Shown piece by piece: positions 54,915-64,000 of a stretch of 64,000 nt of DNA. Within the stretch, counting starts at the first letter, position 1, and every line of letters begins with the position of its first letter. Origin of the DNA: Methylocella tundrae (GTDB taxonomy: Bacteria; Pseudomonadota; Alphaproteobacteria; Rhizobiales; Beijerinckiaceae); assembly GCF_038024855.1 (NCBI RefSeq), contig NZ_CP139089.1:2266501-2330500 (forward strand), given 5' to 3'. Made by a program: the position numbers and the translations under genes. A model generated the notes under the pieces. That model had not been told where the DNA came from. It was given only the letters and a program-made list of their open reading frames with translations, and did no database searches.

Positions 54915-57149
54915 TCATTTGTTCAGCGTGTCCGCCATGCTCCACAATGGATCGGTCGACGATCTGAGCTGCTCAAGGATCGTGGTGATGCGGGGACCTT
55001 GGCTGCGGCTTGGACTATAGATCCATCCCTCGTCACCTTTGTGCCTCGTCAAAATCTCTTCCTGCATTAGTATATTTAGAATTGATGAGGCTAATTTCTT
55101 CGATGCGCCCGCACCGAAACCGCGCAACAATGCCTCTTCCTTGCGCCCAGCGCCTTTTTGCTTGAATGTTTTCTTCAAAATAGCTACAAAAATCTCGTGA
55201 GCTGGTGAAAGGCCAGCTTTCTTAATTTGGGCAACGGTCTGAACACTATCAAAGCGGTCAACTGTCTCAAGCTGCACCCAACTTGGAAGTCCCGCATACG
55301 AAGCAGCTCCAGATACTGAGCCGGCAAGAGACTTCGAGATCGTGAGATTCGTCGGCGGTGAATTCGGTAACACCAGCCGTTCAATCGTAGCTTCCGAAAT
55401 GACCAAATTGCCGAGAGGTGTGTTGTTTAGGGCAAGTTCTGTGAAAGCCCCTCCGGTGATGTTCAAGCCTTGCATGTCAACACTCGCTGTGTCGACACGC
55501 GTCATGGCGCTCGTAATGTCAGCAGCTAGAGTAGGGTTCTGCCTCGCGCTAGCTCTGCTGGCTATCTGTCGGTACGGTTCGATGCGCCCTTTTATATCGA
55601 CCGCAAGAATAGTTTGGCCGAGGGTCCCTAGAGGGTTGATCCAATTTTCGGTGAATACGTGTTGTCGTTTTGCTTCATCGATCTCTGGCAGGCCTGCGAC
55701 GTCCTTTGCTCGTAGCCCATCGAGAATGAACATGTCGACGAACTGCCGGTCCTGCGACTCAGCTCCAATTCGACCCAAACTCGGTAGTCTCTGCAACATT
55801 GCAGAAGCTTCCTCGACGGGCAGTTGTCCTACAACGGCCTCGAAAGCGTCTTGTAAATCTCTTTGTGAGATAGGACCGATATTTGCGGGCCGCCTTCGTG
55901 TTATCCGACTAAGAGCCACAAAAACGCGGTAGATAGTATCTGCATCAAAGAACGCATTAATGCGCGCGTCTCGTTGGCACACCACTTTCATGAAGTGGTT
56001 CCAAAACTCGACTCCCTCGCTAGTTATACCAAACATGCTACCTAGTTCGTCATCGGAGAGAAGCGCTATCGTCTGGCAAATTAGGGGTCTTTTGGGTAGC
56101 CACGATGGTAGCTCCACAATTAGACCAGCAGCATCGAAATAAGCTTCGAGTTCGTCACTGGTGAACTCGTCCTTCGCTTTGACGATAACGGCATTGGCTT
56201 TCGTCAAGCCCAAAGCAGTCATCATCTCCTCGTTCGAGGAAAAATAGTGCTCTCGCCCTGCTACAAGACAGCCGGACTTCGTTTTCCCGACGAGATCCTT
56301 CACTCCCTTGAGCGCCCGTGCACGCAGTTGGCGCAATCTGCTTTCATCTGTGCTCCAAGATTGACTACCTAATTCGTCAAATCCGTCCAAAAGCAGAATA
56401 AGACTGTCCCGGTTCAGTGCCCGTACCGCAGGCCCTGCGAGATCATCTAAGCCGAGGAGAGTGATGCCTCGGCGCACAATTTCATCGGCCCGGTCAAGGC
56501 CCCAACATTCTCTCAGGTTTACCGCGAAGGGGAACTTAAAAGTCACGTTCCAATTCTCAGCTAAAGCATTAAATACCTCGCGAACGCATCGGCTTTTGCC
56601 TGCGCCAAATTCGCCGAGGAGAATGACATTGCGGCCAGAAAGCAGGATCTCCGCGAGATCAGCGATACTTAACTCTTTTCCTCCATCAACACGCTCATAC
56701 ATCACAGGGACGTAGCTAACGGCGTCGACACGACCCGTGATGGGGTCGATGGAGCTTCCAAAAGACGCTGCAACTCTAGCGTTCTTGTAGATCGGAAACT
56801 GGAAGAAAAGTGCAGCGAACTGGCCTGCCGAACCAACAGTAAGCTTGGCTGCTGTCGCTGCATCTAACATGGCCTGCGTTGGGACCTTGCTCAACACGAT
56901 ATAACCTCGGAGAAGGACGCCTTCAGCACTGAGCGTCTGGCGGGCCAAGGTCATACGAGTTATGCCTTGCCTGACCTTTTCGAGGTCGTTCTGCTGGCTA
57001 ATCTCGATAACGACTGTCTCGAGCTCTCCGCGTTGTATGACTCCATCAAAATTTACGCCAGCGATTCGACCGGGCAAACAAGGCTGCCAAAATATTAGTT
57101 CGGCGATGCCGCGAACTTGTTCCTCGAATGTCTTCCACTTTGGTTGCAT
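54915..57149 (-). CDS. NACHT-domain STAND ATPase with N-terminal nuclease-like domain (candidate anti-phage NLR)
   Basis: A 744-residue protein. Residues 5-115 resemble a PD-(D/E)xK nuclease fold (Asp35, then Glu49 in VVIEISQ, with Ser51 where Lys is expected). Residues 155-330 form a NACHT-type ATPase: Walker A GEFGAGKS at 179-186, the NACHT Walker [10 protein letters not shown] at 252-260 and a sensor Arg in [11 protein letters not shown] helical region follows, then a short beta-rich stretch with pentapeptide-like spacing (about 555-610) and a C-terminal winged-helix-like part (ending near residue 740). Base and codon use are less GC-rich than both flanks (ATA, CTA, GTA codons), which indicates transfer. 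The ATG is set by GGAAGAG. No partner gene is adjacent, so the protein probably acts alone. Function in phage defence is inferred from family. Confidence 0.8.
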   Translation of the reverse strand: MQPKWKTFEEQVRGIAELIFWQPCLPGRIAGVNFDGVIQRGELETVVIEISQQNDLEKVRQGITRMTLARQTLSAEGVLLRGYIVLSKVPTQAMLDAATAAKLTVGSAGQFAALFFQFPIYKNARVAASFGSSIDPITGRVDAVSYVPVMYERVDGGKELSIADLAEILLSGRNVILLGEFGAGKSRCVREVFNALAENWNVTFKFPFAVNLRECWGLDRADEIVRRGITLLGLDDLAGPAVRALNRDSLILLLDGFDELGSQSWSTDESRLRQLRARALKGVKDLVGKTKSGCLVAGREHYFSSNEEMMTALGLTKANAVIVKAKDEFTSDELEAYFDAAGLIVELPSWLPKRPLICQTIALLSDDELGSMFGITSEGVEFWNHFMKVVCQRDARINAFFDADTIYRVFVALSRITRRRPANIGPISQRDLQDAFEAVVGQLPVEEASAMLQRLPSLGRIGAESQDRQFVDMFILDGLRAKDVAGLPEIDEAKRQHVFTENWINPLGTLGQTILAVDIKGRIEPYRQIASRASARQNPTLAADITSAMTRVDTASVDMQGLNITGGAFTELALNNTPLGNLVISEATIERLVLPNSPPTNLTISKSLAGSVSGAASYAGLPSWVQLETVDRFDSVQTVAQIKKAGLSPAHEIFVAILKKTFKQKGAGRKEEALLRGFGAGASKKLASSILNILMQEEILTRHKGDEGWIYSPSRSQGPRITTILEQLRSSTDPLWSMADTLNK

Positions 57150-57365
57150 AATTTCGCTCTTCCGCTTTCGGCCGGGTCCGCCGTACGCCGAATGTCCGGT
57201 TTTTCATCTTGCGCCCGCATAAAGGGCCAGTCCAGTTTCCGCCCTTCGCAGACATTCAAACTAAGCCCCGCTCTCCGCTCACGTCCGCATAGCCATTGCC
57301 TAAATCTGCCGCTATGGTCGCGCGTCCTTAAATCAACCGGCCCGCCGGCTCGAGCGCGAAAATTC

Positions 57366-58115
57366 ATGTCCGAAGAGACGCATTTCGGTTTTTCCCGCGT
57401 CCCCCTGCAAGACAAGCAGGCCCGGGTCGACGAGGTTTTCCACAAGGTCGCGTCGCGCTACGACCTGATGAACGATCTGATGTCCGCCGGCCTGCACCGC
57501 GTCTGGAAGGATATTTTCGCCGCAAAAGTCCATCCTTCGCGAAAGGCGCCGTTCCGCCATCTCGACGTCGCGGGCGGCACCGGCGACATCGCTTTCCGCA
57601 TCGCCAAGGCGGGCTCGAAGCTGACCGAAATCGTGGTGCTCGACATCAACGCCGACATGCTGGAGGTTGGGCGCCAGCGTGCGGCCAAGCGCCCTTTCGA
57701 CGCAAAGCTCGAATTCGTGCAGGCCAACGCCGAGGATCTGCCGTTCCCGGACAATTCCTTCGACGCCTATACGATCGCTTTCGGCATCCGCAACGTGCCG
57801 CGCATCGACGTCGCGCTGGCGGAGGCGCGGCGCGTCCTGAAACGCGGCGGCCGGTTTCTCTGCCTCGAATTCTCCAACGTCGACGTGCCGTTCCTCGACC
57901 GCCTCTATGAAGCCTATTCGTTCAGCGCCATTCCGCGCCTTGGCCAATGGGTGACGGGAGACGCCGACGCCTATCGCTATCTCGTCGAATCGATCGCGCG
58001 CTTTCCCGACGCCGAAAGTTTTCGCGACAAGATCGCCGCCGCCGGACTGGAGCGCGCCACATTCACGCGCCTTTCCGGCGGCGTCGTCGCTATCCATTCC
58101 GGCTGGAAGCTCTAG
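57366..58115 (+). CDS. ubiE: Demethylmenaquinone/ubiquinone methyltransferase UbiE
   Basis: A 249-residue SAM-dependent C-methyltransferase of ubiquinone synthesis. Family markers are [28 protein letters not shown], the SAM motif [27 protein letters not shown]-like AFGIRNVPR, and [14 protein letters not shown] at the C-terminus. The start at 57366 (MSEETHFGF) matches alphaproteobacterial UbiE. It is 61 bp before ubiB on the same strand and 216 bp from the divergent NACHT gene. Confidence 0.96.
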   Translation: MSEETHFGFSRVPLQDKQARVDEVFHKVASRYDLMNDLMSAGLHRVWKDIFAAKVHPSRKAPFRHLDVAGGTGDIAFRIAKAGSKLTEIVVLDINADMLEVGRQRAAKRPFDAKLEFVQANAEDLPFPDNSFDAYTIAFGIRNVPRIDVALAEARRVLKRGGRFLCLEFSNVDVPFLDRLYEAYSFSAIPRLGQWVTGDADAYRYLVESIARFPDAESFRDKIAAAGLERATFTRLSGGVVAIHSGWKL

Positions 58116-58176
58116 ATCATGGTCGATTCGCAAGGCCCCGCGCCGTTTCGCCTGAAAACGCTGTAGGCGGGGCGGC

Positions 58177-59742
58177 GTGGTTTTTCTCTTCGGCTCCCTT
58201 TACCGATTGACCCGCGCCGGTTTCGTGCTGGCGCGCGCCGGCGTCTTCAGCGATGTCGATCCCGCCATTCTGCCGCCGGCCGCGCGGCTGCCGCTGGCGA
58301 TGGCGAAGCTCGTCGCGCGGCGCACGGGACGGCCTGGCCTCAGCAATCTTCCCGCCGCGATCAGCGCGCTCGGGCCGTCCTACGTCAAGCTCGGCCAGTT
58401 CCTCGCGACGCGGCCGGACGTCGTCGGCGCGGATGTCGTGCGCCATCTCGAGCTGCTGCAGGACCGGATGGCGCCGTTTCCGCGCGAAATCGCCATCGCA
58501 ACGATCGAAGCGGCCTTCGGCCGGCCGCTCGCGGAGGTCTTCGTCAGCCTCGGCGAGCCGGTCGCCGCCGCCTCGATCGCGCAGGTCCACAAGGGCCGCG
58601 TGAAAGATGAAACCGGCGAGCGCGACGTCGCCGTCAAAGTGCTGCGCCCCGGCGTCGAACGGCGGTTCCGGCGCGATCTCGGCGATATGTATTTCGCCGC
58701 GCGGCTGGCCGAGCGCTGGATCGACGACATCCGCCGCCTGAAGCCCGTCGAAGTGATCGACACCATGGCCCGCTCGGTCAAAATGGAGATGGACTTTCGC
58801 CTGGAGGCCGCGGCCGCGTCGGAATTTGCCGAGAACGCGGCTGCCGATCAGGATTTCCGGATCCCGAAAATCGACTGGGACCGGACGGCGAAGGAGGTGC
58901 TGACCCTCGAATGGGTCGATGGCGTCCCTTTGTCCGATATTTCCGCGCTTGCCGCCAAGGGCTATGACCTGCCGGACCTCGGGCGCATCGTCATCCAGTC
59001 GTTTCTGCGCCACGCGATGCGCGACGGATTTTTTCATGCCGACATGCATCAGGGCAATCTCTTCGTCGATTCCGAGGGCCGTCTGACCGCCGTCGATTTC
59101 GGCATCATGGGGCGCCTTGGCTTCAATGAGCGGCGGTTTCTGGCGGAGATTCTCTACGGTTTCATCAAGCGCGATTACCGGCGCGTCGCCGAGGTGCATT
59201 TCGAGGCGGGCTATGTGCCGCGCATCCATAAGGTCGAGGATTTCGCGCAGGCCATTCGCGCCATCGGCGAGCCGATCCATGCCCGCACAGCCGATCAAAT
59301 CTCGATGGCGAAGCTTCTGACGCTTCTTTTCGAGATCACCGGGCTGTTCGACATGAAGACGCGGACCGAACTCGTGCTGCTGCAAAAAACCATGGTGGTC
59401 GTCGAAGGCGTCGGCCGCACGCTCGATCCAAAACTCAACATGTGGGCGACGGCCGAACCCGTCGTCCGCGCCTGGATCGAGCAGAATCTCGGGCCGATCG
59501 GCAAGTTGCAGGACGCCGGCCGCGCCGCGCAGACGCTGGGGCGCTTTGCTTCTCAACTGCCTTCGGCGCTCCTGCGCGCGGAAAATGTCTTGACGCAGAT
59601 AGAGGATATGGCGGAAGGGGGACTTGAACTCTCCGATAACGCTCTCAGCCGCATGGGAGAGGCGGCCGCGCGCGGCGCCCGTCTTGGCCATATCGCCCTG
59701 TGGATTATTGCCGGCGCCGCGCTCTTGCTGCTGCTGCGATAG
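58177..59742 (+). CDS. ubiB: UbiB family protein kinase-like ATPase for ubiquinone synthesis
   Basis: A 521-residue ABC1/ADCK protein needed for ubiquinone biosynthesis. Atypical kinase motifs are present: the KxGQ helix YVKLGQFLATRPDVV, the Ala-rich nucleotide loop AAASIAQVHKG, HADMHQGNLFV and DFGIMGRL. A C-terminal membrane helix (WIIAGAALLLLLR) ends the protein. The start is GTG at 58177 just after a G-rich ribosome site. It follows ubiE, as in many alphaproteobacteria. Confidence 0.95.
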   Translation: MVFLFGSLYRLTRAGFVLARAGVFSDVDPAILPPAARLPLAMAKLVARRTGRPGLSNLPAAISALGPSYVKLGQFLATRPDVVGADVVRHLELLQDRMAPFPREIAIATIEAAFGRPLAEVFVSLGEPVAAASIAQVHKGRVKDETGERDVAVKVLRPGVERRFRRDLGDMYFAARLAERWIDDIRRLKPVEVIDTMARSVKMEMDFRLEAAAASEFAENAAADQDFRIPKIDWDRTAKEVLTLEWVDGVPLSDISALAAKGYDLPDLGRIVIQSFLRHAMRDGFFHADMHQGNLFVDSEGRLTAVDFGIMGRLGFNERRFLAEILYGFIKRDYRRVAEVHFEAGYVPRIHKVEDFAQAIRAIGEPIHARTADQISMAKLLTLLFEITGLFDMKTRTELVLLQKTMVVVEGVGRTLDPKLNMWATAEPVVRAWIEQNLGPIGKLQDAGRAAQTLGRFASQLPSALLRAENVLTQIEDMAEGGLELSDNALSRMGEAAARGARLGHIALWIIAGAALLLLLR

Positions 59743-59888
59743 GCGAAAGCCGCCGCAAGGCCGTATTTCAACCATCGTGTCCGCCTAAAGCCCCCGGCTT
59801 CAGCCGAATTTTCGGTCCAAGGCCCGAACCAACGCCATCGCGTGAGTTGCAGATTTCGCGCCTTGCGTTAGAAACAGATAAAAAAGGT

Positions 59889-59913
59889 ATCGAGGTTCAA
59901 ATCAAACCTCGAT
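59889..59913. repeat. Hairpin in the ubiB-coaBC gap
   Basis: ATCGAGGTT (59889-59897) pairs perfectly with AACCTCGAT (59905-59913) around a 7-base loop, with A-runs on both sides. Read on the minus strand it is followed by T residues. It lies 64 bp before coaBC and could be an mRNA structure in its leader. Confidence 0.45.
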
Positions 59914-59976
59914 CATGCGTAAAAAAGAAACAATGAGCGCGCGCTGTCGTAATCCGCGCTTGTTCGCCCGGGGGGG

Positions 59977-61245
59977 ATGTTTGGCCGCATGAGCCAATTG
60001 CCAGGAAAACGAATCCTTCTCGTCATAGGCGGCGGCGTCGCGGCGTATAAGACGCTCGATCTTATCCGGCGCCTGCTCGAAAGGGGCGCCTTTGTGCGCG
60101 CCGTCATGACCGCCGCGGCGCATCATTTCGTGACGCCGCTTTCCGTCGCAAGTCTTTCGGGCGAGCAGGTCTTCGCCGATCTTTTCGCTCTGACCAGCGA
60201 GGCGACGATGGGCCATATCGAATTGTCCCGCGACGCCGATCTCGTCGTCGTTGCTCCCGCCACGGCCGACCTTCTGGCCAAGATGGCGCATGGCCTCGCC
60301 GATGATCTCGCCTCGACCCTGCTCCTCGCCACCGACAAGAAAATTCTCGTCGCGCCGGCAATGAATCTGCGCATGTGGCTTGCGAAGCCGACCCAGCGCA
60401 ACATCGCCGCCTTGCAAGGGGACGGGGTGATCTTCGAGGGGCCTCAGAACGGCGACATGGCCTGCGGCGAATATGGCCCCGGCCGGATGAGCGAGCCGCT
60501 TGAAATCATCGCCGCCATCGAGGCCGCTCTCGCTACGGACACGGTTCTGCCGCTGCCGGAAGGTTTTGCGCGTCCGTCAACCGCCGCGCTCAAGGGGCGC
60601 CGCGTGATCGTGACCTCGGGTCCGACTCATGAGCCGATCGATCCGGTGCGCTATATCGGCAATCGCTCGTCCGGCAAGCAGGGTCATGCGATCGCCGCCG
60701 CCGCGCGCGAAGCCGGAGCTGAAGTGACGCTCGTTAGCGGGCCGGTGGCGCTCGCCGATCCCTGGGGCGTGACGACGATCCATGTCGAGACCGCGCGCGA
60801 GATGCAGCAGGCGGTCGAGCAGGCGCTTCCGGCCGATATTTTCGTCGGCGCCGCGGCGGTCGCGGACTGGCGCGTCGTGGAAGCCGCTCCCGAGAAGATC
60901 AAGAAGGGGGCTAAAAATCCGCCGAGCCTCGCGCTCGTCGAAAACCCGGATATTCTCGCGGCCATAGGGCGGCGCAAACGCGACCGGCCCGCGCTTGTCG
61001 CCGGCTTCGCCGCCGAGACGGATAGGCTGATCGAACACGCCGAAGCCAAGCGTCTCAGCAAAGGCTGCGACATCATCGTCGCCAATCACGTCGGAGCGGG
61101 CGCCAATGTTTTCGGCGGCGATCGCAATGAGGTGACGCTGATCAGCGCGGCAGGCAGGGAAAGCTGGCCGAACCTCACCAAGACGGAAGTGGCGGCGCGG
61201 CTCGTCGCGGCATTCGCCAAAAAGCTAAGCGAGGCGCGCCAATGA
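59977..61245 (+). CDS. coaBC: Bifunctional phosphopantothenoylcysteine decarboxylase / phosphopantothenate-cysteine ligase
   Basis: A 422-residue fusion for two steps of coenzyme A synthesis. The N-terminal flavoprotein decarboxylase (CoaC, about 1-190) shows [16 protein letters not shown], the catalytic His in [22 protein letters not shown] and the Cys in [13 protein letters not shown]. The ligase (CoaB, about 200-422) shows [24 protein letters not shown] and [11 protein letters not shown]. Start at ATG 59977 or four codons later at 59989, which has better ribosome-site spacing. It overlaps dut by ATGA. Confidence 0.95.
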   Translation: MFGRMSQLPGKRILLVIGGGVAAYKTLDLIRRLLERGAFVRAVMTAAAHHFVTPLSVASLSGEQVFADLFALTSEATMGHIELSRDADLVVVAPATADLLAKMAHGLADDLASTLLLATDKKILVAPAMNLRMWLAKPTQRNIAALQGDGVIFEGPQNGDMACGEYGPGRMSEPLEIIAAIEAALATDTVLPLPEGFARPSTAALKGRRVIVTSGPTHEPIDPVRYIGNRSSGKQGHAIAAAAREAGAEVTLVSGPVALADPWGVTTIHVETAREMQQAVEQALPADIFVGAAAVADWRVVEAAPEKIKKGAKNPPSLALVENPDILAAIGRRKRDRPALVAGFAAETDRLIEHAEAKRLSKGCDIIVANHVGAGANVFGGDRNEVTLISAAGRESWPNLTKTEVAARLVAAFAKKLSEARQ

Positions 61246-61724
61246 GCCAGCCGCTCGCTGTTGGCGTGAAGATCCTGCCGAACGGCATGGGCCTTCCCTT
61301 ACCCTCCTACCAAAGCGCGGGAGCGGCCGGAATTGATCTTCTCGCCGCCCTGCCGACCGCGACGACGGTCACGCTGCCGCCTGGCGGGCGTCTTGTCATC
61401 CCGACCGGCATCGCGCTTGCGATCCCTTCCGATTATGAAGGTCAGATCAGGCCAAGATCGGGCCTCGCGGCGAAGGCCGGGGTCACAGTCCTCAACGCGC
61501 CGGGCACGATCGATGCTGATTATCGCGGCGAAATCGGCGTCATCCTGATCAATCATGGCGCCGCGCCCTTCGAGATCGCCCGGGGCGACCGCATCGCGCA
61601 ACTTGTCTTCGCCCCGGTGATCAGGGCCGGCCTTTTTACGACGCTGGAGCTGGCGGACACCGCGCGCGGCGCGAACGGCTTCGGATCGACCGGCCAGATG
61701 ACCGACAAGGAAACGCCGCGATGA
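61242..61724 (+). CDS. dut: Deoxyuridine 5'-triphosphate nucleotidohydrolase
   Basis: A 160-residue trimeric dUTPase that removes dUTP and makes dUMP for thymidylate synthesis. All five motifs are present, including [60 protein letters not shown] and the C-terminal [10 protein letters not shown] that closes on the substrate. The ATG overlaps the coaBC stop, and the stop overlaps the Rrf2 gene start, so three unrelated functions are translationally coupled. Confidence 0.97.
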   Translation: MSQPLAVGVKILPNGMGLPLPSYQSAGAAGIDLLAALPTATTVTLPPGGRLVIPTGIALAIPSDYEGQIRPRSGLAAKAGVTVLNAPGTIDADYRGEIGVILINHGAAPFEIARGDRIAQLVFAPVIRAGLFTTLELADTARGANGFGSTGQMTDKETPR

Positions 61725-62170
61725 TTGTGCTTTCGCGCCGCGCTCTTCTCGCCATTGCGGCGGTGGCCGACATCGCCATCCATTCCCGCCCGCTTCCCGT
61801 CGCCGCGAAATCCCTCGCCGCCCGTCTCGATCTGCCGCCGCGCCACCTCGAAACTTTGCTTCAGGCGCTCGTGCGGGCGAACATTTTGAAGGGTCTGCGC
61901 GGCCCGCGCGGGGGCTATGAGCTGGCGCGCGAGAGGCGCAAGATCACGGCGGCGGACATCCTTCGCGCGGTGTTGAACGAAACGACGATCGAAAGCAGCG
62001 AGGGCGTTGCCTGCAAGCTGATCGGCGATGTCATCGCGCCGATGGTAGAGTTGGCAGGCGCCGCCTTCCTGAAAGAGCTCGACATCATCACCATCGACGA
62101 TATCTGCCATCGCGCCGAAGAGCTGAAACTCACCGACGATGCGCCGCCGGGGACCGATTTCACGATATAG
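61721..62170 (+). CDS. Rrf2 family transcriptional regulator
   Basis: A 149-residue Rrf2 protein. The winged helix spans about residues 5-75 ([48 protein letters not shown]). Only two Cys occur (GVACKLIG and DDICHRAEE), so the three-Cys [2Fe-2S] site of IscR is not present in the usual form. It overlaps dut by ATGA and ends the coaBC-dut series. The target genes and signal are unknown. Confidence 0.88.
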   Translation: MIVLSRRALLAIAAVADIAIHSRPLPVAAKSLAARLDLPPRHLETLLQALVRANILKGLRGPRGGYELARERRKITAADILRAVLNETTIESSEGVACKLIGDVIAPMVELAGAAFLKELDIITIDDICHRAEELKLTDDAPPGTDFTI

Positions 62171-62176
62171 AGCGGA

Positions 62177-62233
62177 ACGCGTTCAGGCGGAATCGCATTC
62201 CGCTCTTTACGCCATTGTTTTAACGCATGATGT
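62177..62233 (-). repeat. Dispersed palindromic repeat, copy B (reverse orientation)
   Basis: Arms GCGGAAT (62187-62193) and ATTCCGC (62197-62203) flank a CGC loop. Read on the minus strand, CATCATGCGTTAAAACAA leads into this hairpin exactly as in copy A at 10364. It lies between the convergent Rrf2 and nitroreductase genes and could double as their terminator. Confidence 0.65.
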
Positions 62234-62256
62234 TCATATCGCGCGCGCCCCCAAGT

Positions 62257-62856
62257 TCAGGACGCCGGAAAGCCGCCTTCAAAAACAAAGTCCGACTGCG
62301 GATTGCGGCTGTTCGGTTTTTCTCTTTCGCGCGCGGCTTCTGGCAGAATGGATTTGTCGCCGACGCGTCCGATGGCGATTGCGGCCTCCACCCGGCAATC
62401 GTCGGGGGCGTTGAGTTCGATCGCCGCGCGGGGAATGTCAAAGCCGGTCATGGCATGCGCGGCATAACCCGAACGCCAGGCCTGGAGAGCCAGATAGCCC
62501 CAGGCCGCGCCGGCGTCGAATGAATGACTATGCGATGCGACGGCCTCCGTTTTGCCCGGCGGCGTGAAGGCTTCCTTTGACAGAACGATGATCAGCATCG
62601 AGGCGTTTTTGGCCCACGACTGATTGAATTCGCTGAGAAGCCCCAGGAATTTCGTGAATGCCGGCGTGTCGCGCTTGGCGTAAAGAAAGCGCCAGGGCTG
62701 CGAATTATACGAGGAGGGCGCCCAGCGCGCCGCCTCGAAAATCGTCCGGAGATCGGCGTCGGGGATCGCTTCTCCGGTAAAGGCGCGCGGCGACCAGCGT
62801 TCAAGGAACAACGCTTCGATCGGATAATCGGCGGCGCGTGAATTGGCGGTTGTCAT
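62257..62856 (-). CDS. Nitroreductase family protein
   Basis: A 199-residue FMN-dependent nitroreductase-fold protein. FMN-binding stretches are ERWSPRAFTGEAIPD with RWAPSSYNSQPWRF at the N-terminus and AAIAIGRVGDKSILP at the C-terminus. Members reduce nitro compounds, quinones or flavins; the natural substrate is unknown. Length and start (MTTANSRAADYPIEALFLERWSP region) fit the family. Confidence 0.9.
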   Translation of the reverse strand: MTTANSRAADYPIEALFLERWSPRAFTGEAIPDADLRTIFEAARWAPSSYNSQPWRFLYAKRDTPAFTKFLGLLSEFNQSWAKNASMLIIVLSKEAFTPPGKTEAVASHSHSFDAGAAWGYLALQAWRSGYAAHAMTGFDIPRAAIELNAPDDCRVEAAIAIGRVGDKSILPEAAREREKPNSRNPQSDFVFEGGFPAS

Positions 62857-62984
62857 ATCGGGGAACTCCGTCCGGCCCTCCTGTCAGAAGAGCGCATCAG
62901 CGTGCAGGACTCCGCCGTCTCAAGCGAGCCCGGAAACATGCTTGGCCCTTCTAGCGAAGACGCCGGCCCGTGTCGCGAATGACC

Positions 62985-64000
62985 TCAGTGACCCGCGTAG
63001 ATTTGATCGAATACGCCGCCATTGGCGAAGAATTTCGCCTGCGCTTTTTGCCACCCGCCAAAGTCGCCATCGACCGTGACCAGCGGAATATGGGCGAGAC
63101 GCGCAAGGTCCCTGGGGTCGGCGAATTCCGGCTTGACAGGGTGATAATAGTTCTTGGCGATGATCGCCTGCGCCTTCGGCGAATAAAGGAAATCCAGAAA
63201 GGCCTCGGCCACCTTACGGCTATTATTGGCGTCGACATTGCCATCGACGAGGGCGACGGGCGGCTCGGTCAGAACCGAGATCGAAGGCGCGACGACCTCG
63301 AATTTGTCTTTGCCGAACTCCTCAGAGGCGAGAAAGGCGTCGTTTTCCCAGGAAATCAGCACATCGCCCTGCCCGCGTTGCGCGAAGCTGATGGTCGAAC
63401 CGCGCGCGCCTGTGTCAAGAACCGGCGTGTTCTTGTAGATCGCCGCAACGAAGTCTTTGATCCGGGCCTCGTCCCCGTTGAATTTTCTGGCGGCGTAGCC
63501 CCAGGCGGCCAGAAAATTCCAGCGCGCGCCGCCCGACGTCTTGGGATTTGGCGTAATGACGGAGACGCCCGGCCTGATCAGATCGTCCCAGTCCTTGATC
63601 CCCTTGGGATTGCCTTTGCGGACAAGGAACACGATCGTCGATGTGTAGGGGGTCGAATTGTTCGGCAGCCGTTTCTGCCAGTCGGCTGGAATCTTCCCCG
63701 TCTTGCCGGCGATGGCGTCGATATCGGCGGCGAGCGCCAGAGTGACGACGTCAGCTGGCAAGCCGTCGATCACCGCGCGCGCCTGCCCGCCCGAGCCGGC
63801 ATGGGAGCTGCGCACGGCCACCGTCTCTCCCGTCTTGGCTTTCCACTCGGCGCTGAAAGCTTCGCTGATCGCGCGGTAAAGCTCGCGCGTCGGATCATAT
63901 GAGGCGTTGAGCAATTCGCTCGCGGCCTGCGCCTGCCACCCGGGGAAAAGGGGCGACGGCGCCATGAGGGCCAAAGCCGCGCCGAAAATCGCAAAGGTGA
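62985..64000 (-). CDS. Sulfate ABC transporter substrate-binding protein, 5' end beyond the window
   Basis: At least 338 residues of a periplasmic sulfate/thiosulfate-binding protein (Sbp/CysP family). The frame stays open to the window edge and the visible N-terminal part ([21 protein letters not shown]) is a signal peptide whose beginning lies outside. The mature protein opens with [21 protein letters not shown] and contains [22 protein letters not shown], the family's sulfate-binding loop, then [10 protein letters not shown] and [15 protein letters not shown]. The permease and ATPase genes are not in the window. Confidence 0.92.
   Translation of the reverse strand, partial: TFAIFGAALALMAPSPLFPGWQAQAASELLNASYDPTRELYRAISEAFSAEWKAKTGETVAVRSSHAGSGGQARAVIDGLPADVVTLALAADIDAIAGKTGKIPADWQKRLPNNSTPYTSTIVFLVRKGNPKGIKDWDDLIRPGVSVITPNPKTSGGARWNFLAAWGYAARKFNGDEARIKDFVAAIYKNTPVLDTGARGSTISFAQRGQGDVLISWENDAFLASEEFGKDKFEVVAPSISVLTEPPVALVDGNVDANNSRKVAEAFLDFLYSPKAQAIIAKNYYHPVKPEFADPRDLARLAHIPLVTVDGDFGGWQKAQAKFFANGGVFDQIYAGH

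Noticed and set aside
55342..55932. A 196-codon plus-strand frame inside the NACHT gene
   Set aside because: Ser/Arg/Ala-rich with no ribosome site; not a plausible antitoxin or partner.

Overview
The window is 64 kb of a GC-rich alphaproteobacterial chromosome. Gene content points to the Hyphomicrobiales, most likely a Beijerinckiaceae/Methylocystaceae relative (methylotroph-like). The pointers are PQQ-dehydrogenase-associated periplasmic proteins, a NarK porter beside a PP2C/kinase fusion, a Rieske-AIF oxidoreductase, and short dispersed palindromic repeats of the kind found in rhizobia and methylotrophs. This placement is an inference from gene families, not a sequence match. I found no rRNA, tRNA, CRISPR array, insertion sequence or prophage.

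Layout. 1-6.6 kb: the 3' part of an RND efflux pump, a divergent DUF58 protein, a Rieske/AIF-type oxidoreductase and a CDP-diacylglycerol pyrophosphatase. 6.7-9.6 kb: doxX, wrbA and pirin, divergent from a LysR gene (quinone/electrophile stress). 9.6-12.1 kb: a Crp/Fnr regulator divergent from a CopD-like membrane protein, a DUF488 protein and a truncated globin, with an FNR-type TTG-N8-CAA site between them. 12.1-15.1 kb: small metabolic enzymes and a 5'-truncated DUF1993 remnant. 15.3-28.9 kb: a CHASE3 hybrid histidine kinase, HdeD, Usp, the PP2C-kinase fusion with NarK, CcdA, a MocR regulator, a DUF983 protein, LysR with YceI, and other stress proteins.

28.9-38.9 kb: a secreted phosphoesterase and then a complete malonate catabolism locus. 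One arm holds the malonate transporter madLM and a GntR regulator. The divergent arm holds mdcACDEGBH, a biotin-independent malonate decarboxylase with its prosthetic-group enzymes. The intergenic region carries four GTATAC-centred operators. Most mdc genes overlap by a few bases. Imported malonate is transferred to the MdcC carrier by MdcH and MdcA and decarboxylated by MdcDE; MdcB and MdcG make and attach the prosthetic group.

39-47 kb: an orphan trio of a SoxYZ-like carrier, a CXXCW rhodanese-like protein and a thioredoxin, usually found beside PQQ dehydrogenases; then a glycosyltransferase, an undecaprenyl-phosphate sugar transferase, a DUF7007-like protein and a secreted hydrolase-fold protein. 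47-54.6 kb: Hsp20 with Lon, a 2-hydroxyacid dehydrogenase, FmdB, cardiolipin synthase and an L,D-transpeptidase.

54.9-57.1 kb: a single, visibly less GC-rich gene for a 744-residue NACHT ATPase with an N-terminal nuclease-like domain. It is inserted next to housekeeping genes and is the best candidate here for an undescribed anti-phage system. 57.4-62.2 kb: core genes ubiE, ubiB, coaBC, dut and an Rrf2 regulator, the last three joined by ATGA overlaps. 62.3-64 kb: a nitroreductase and a sulfate-binding protein that runs off the window end.
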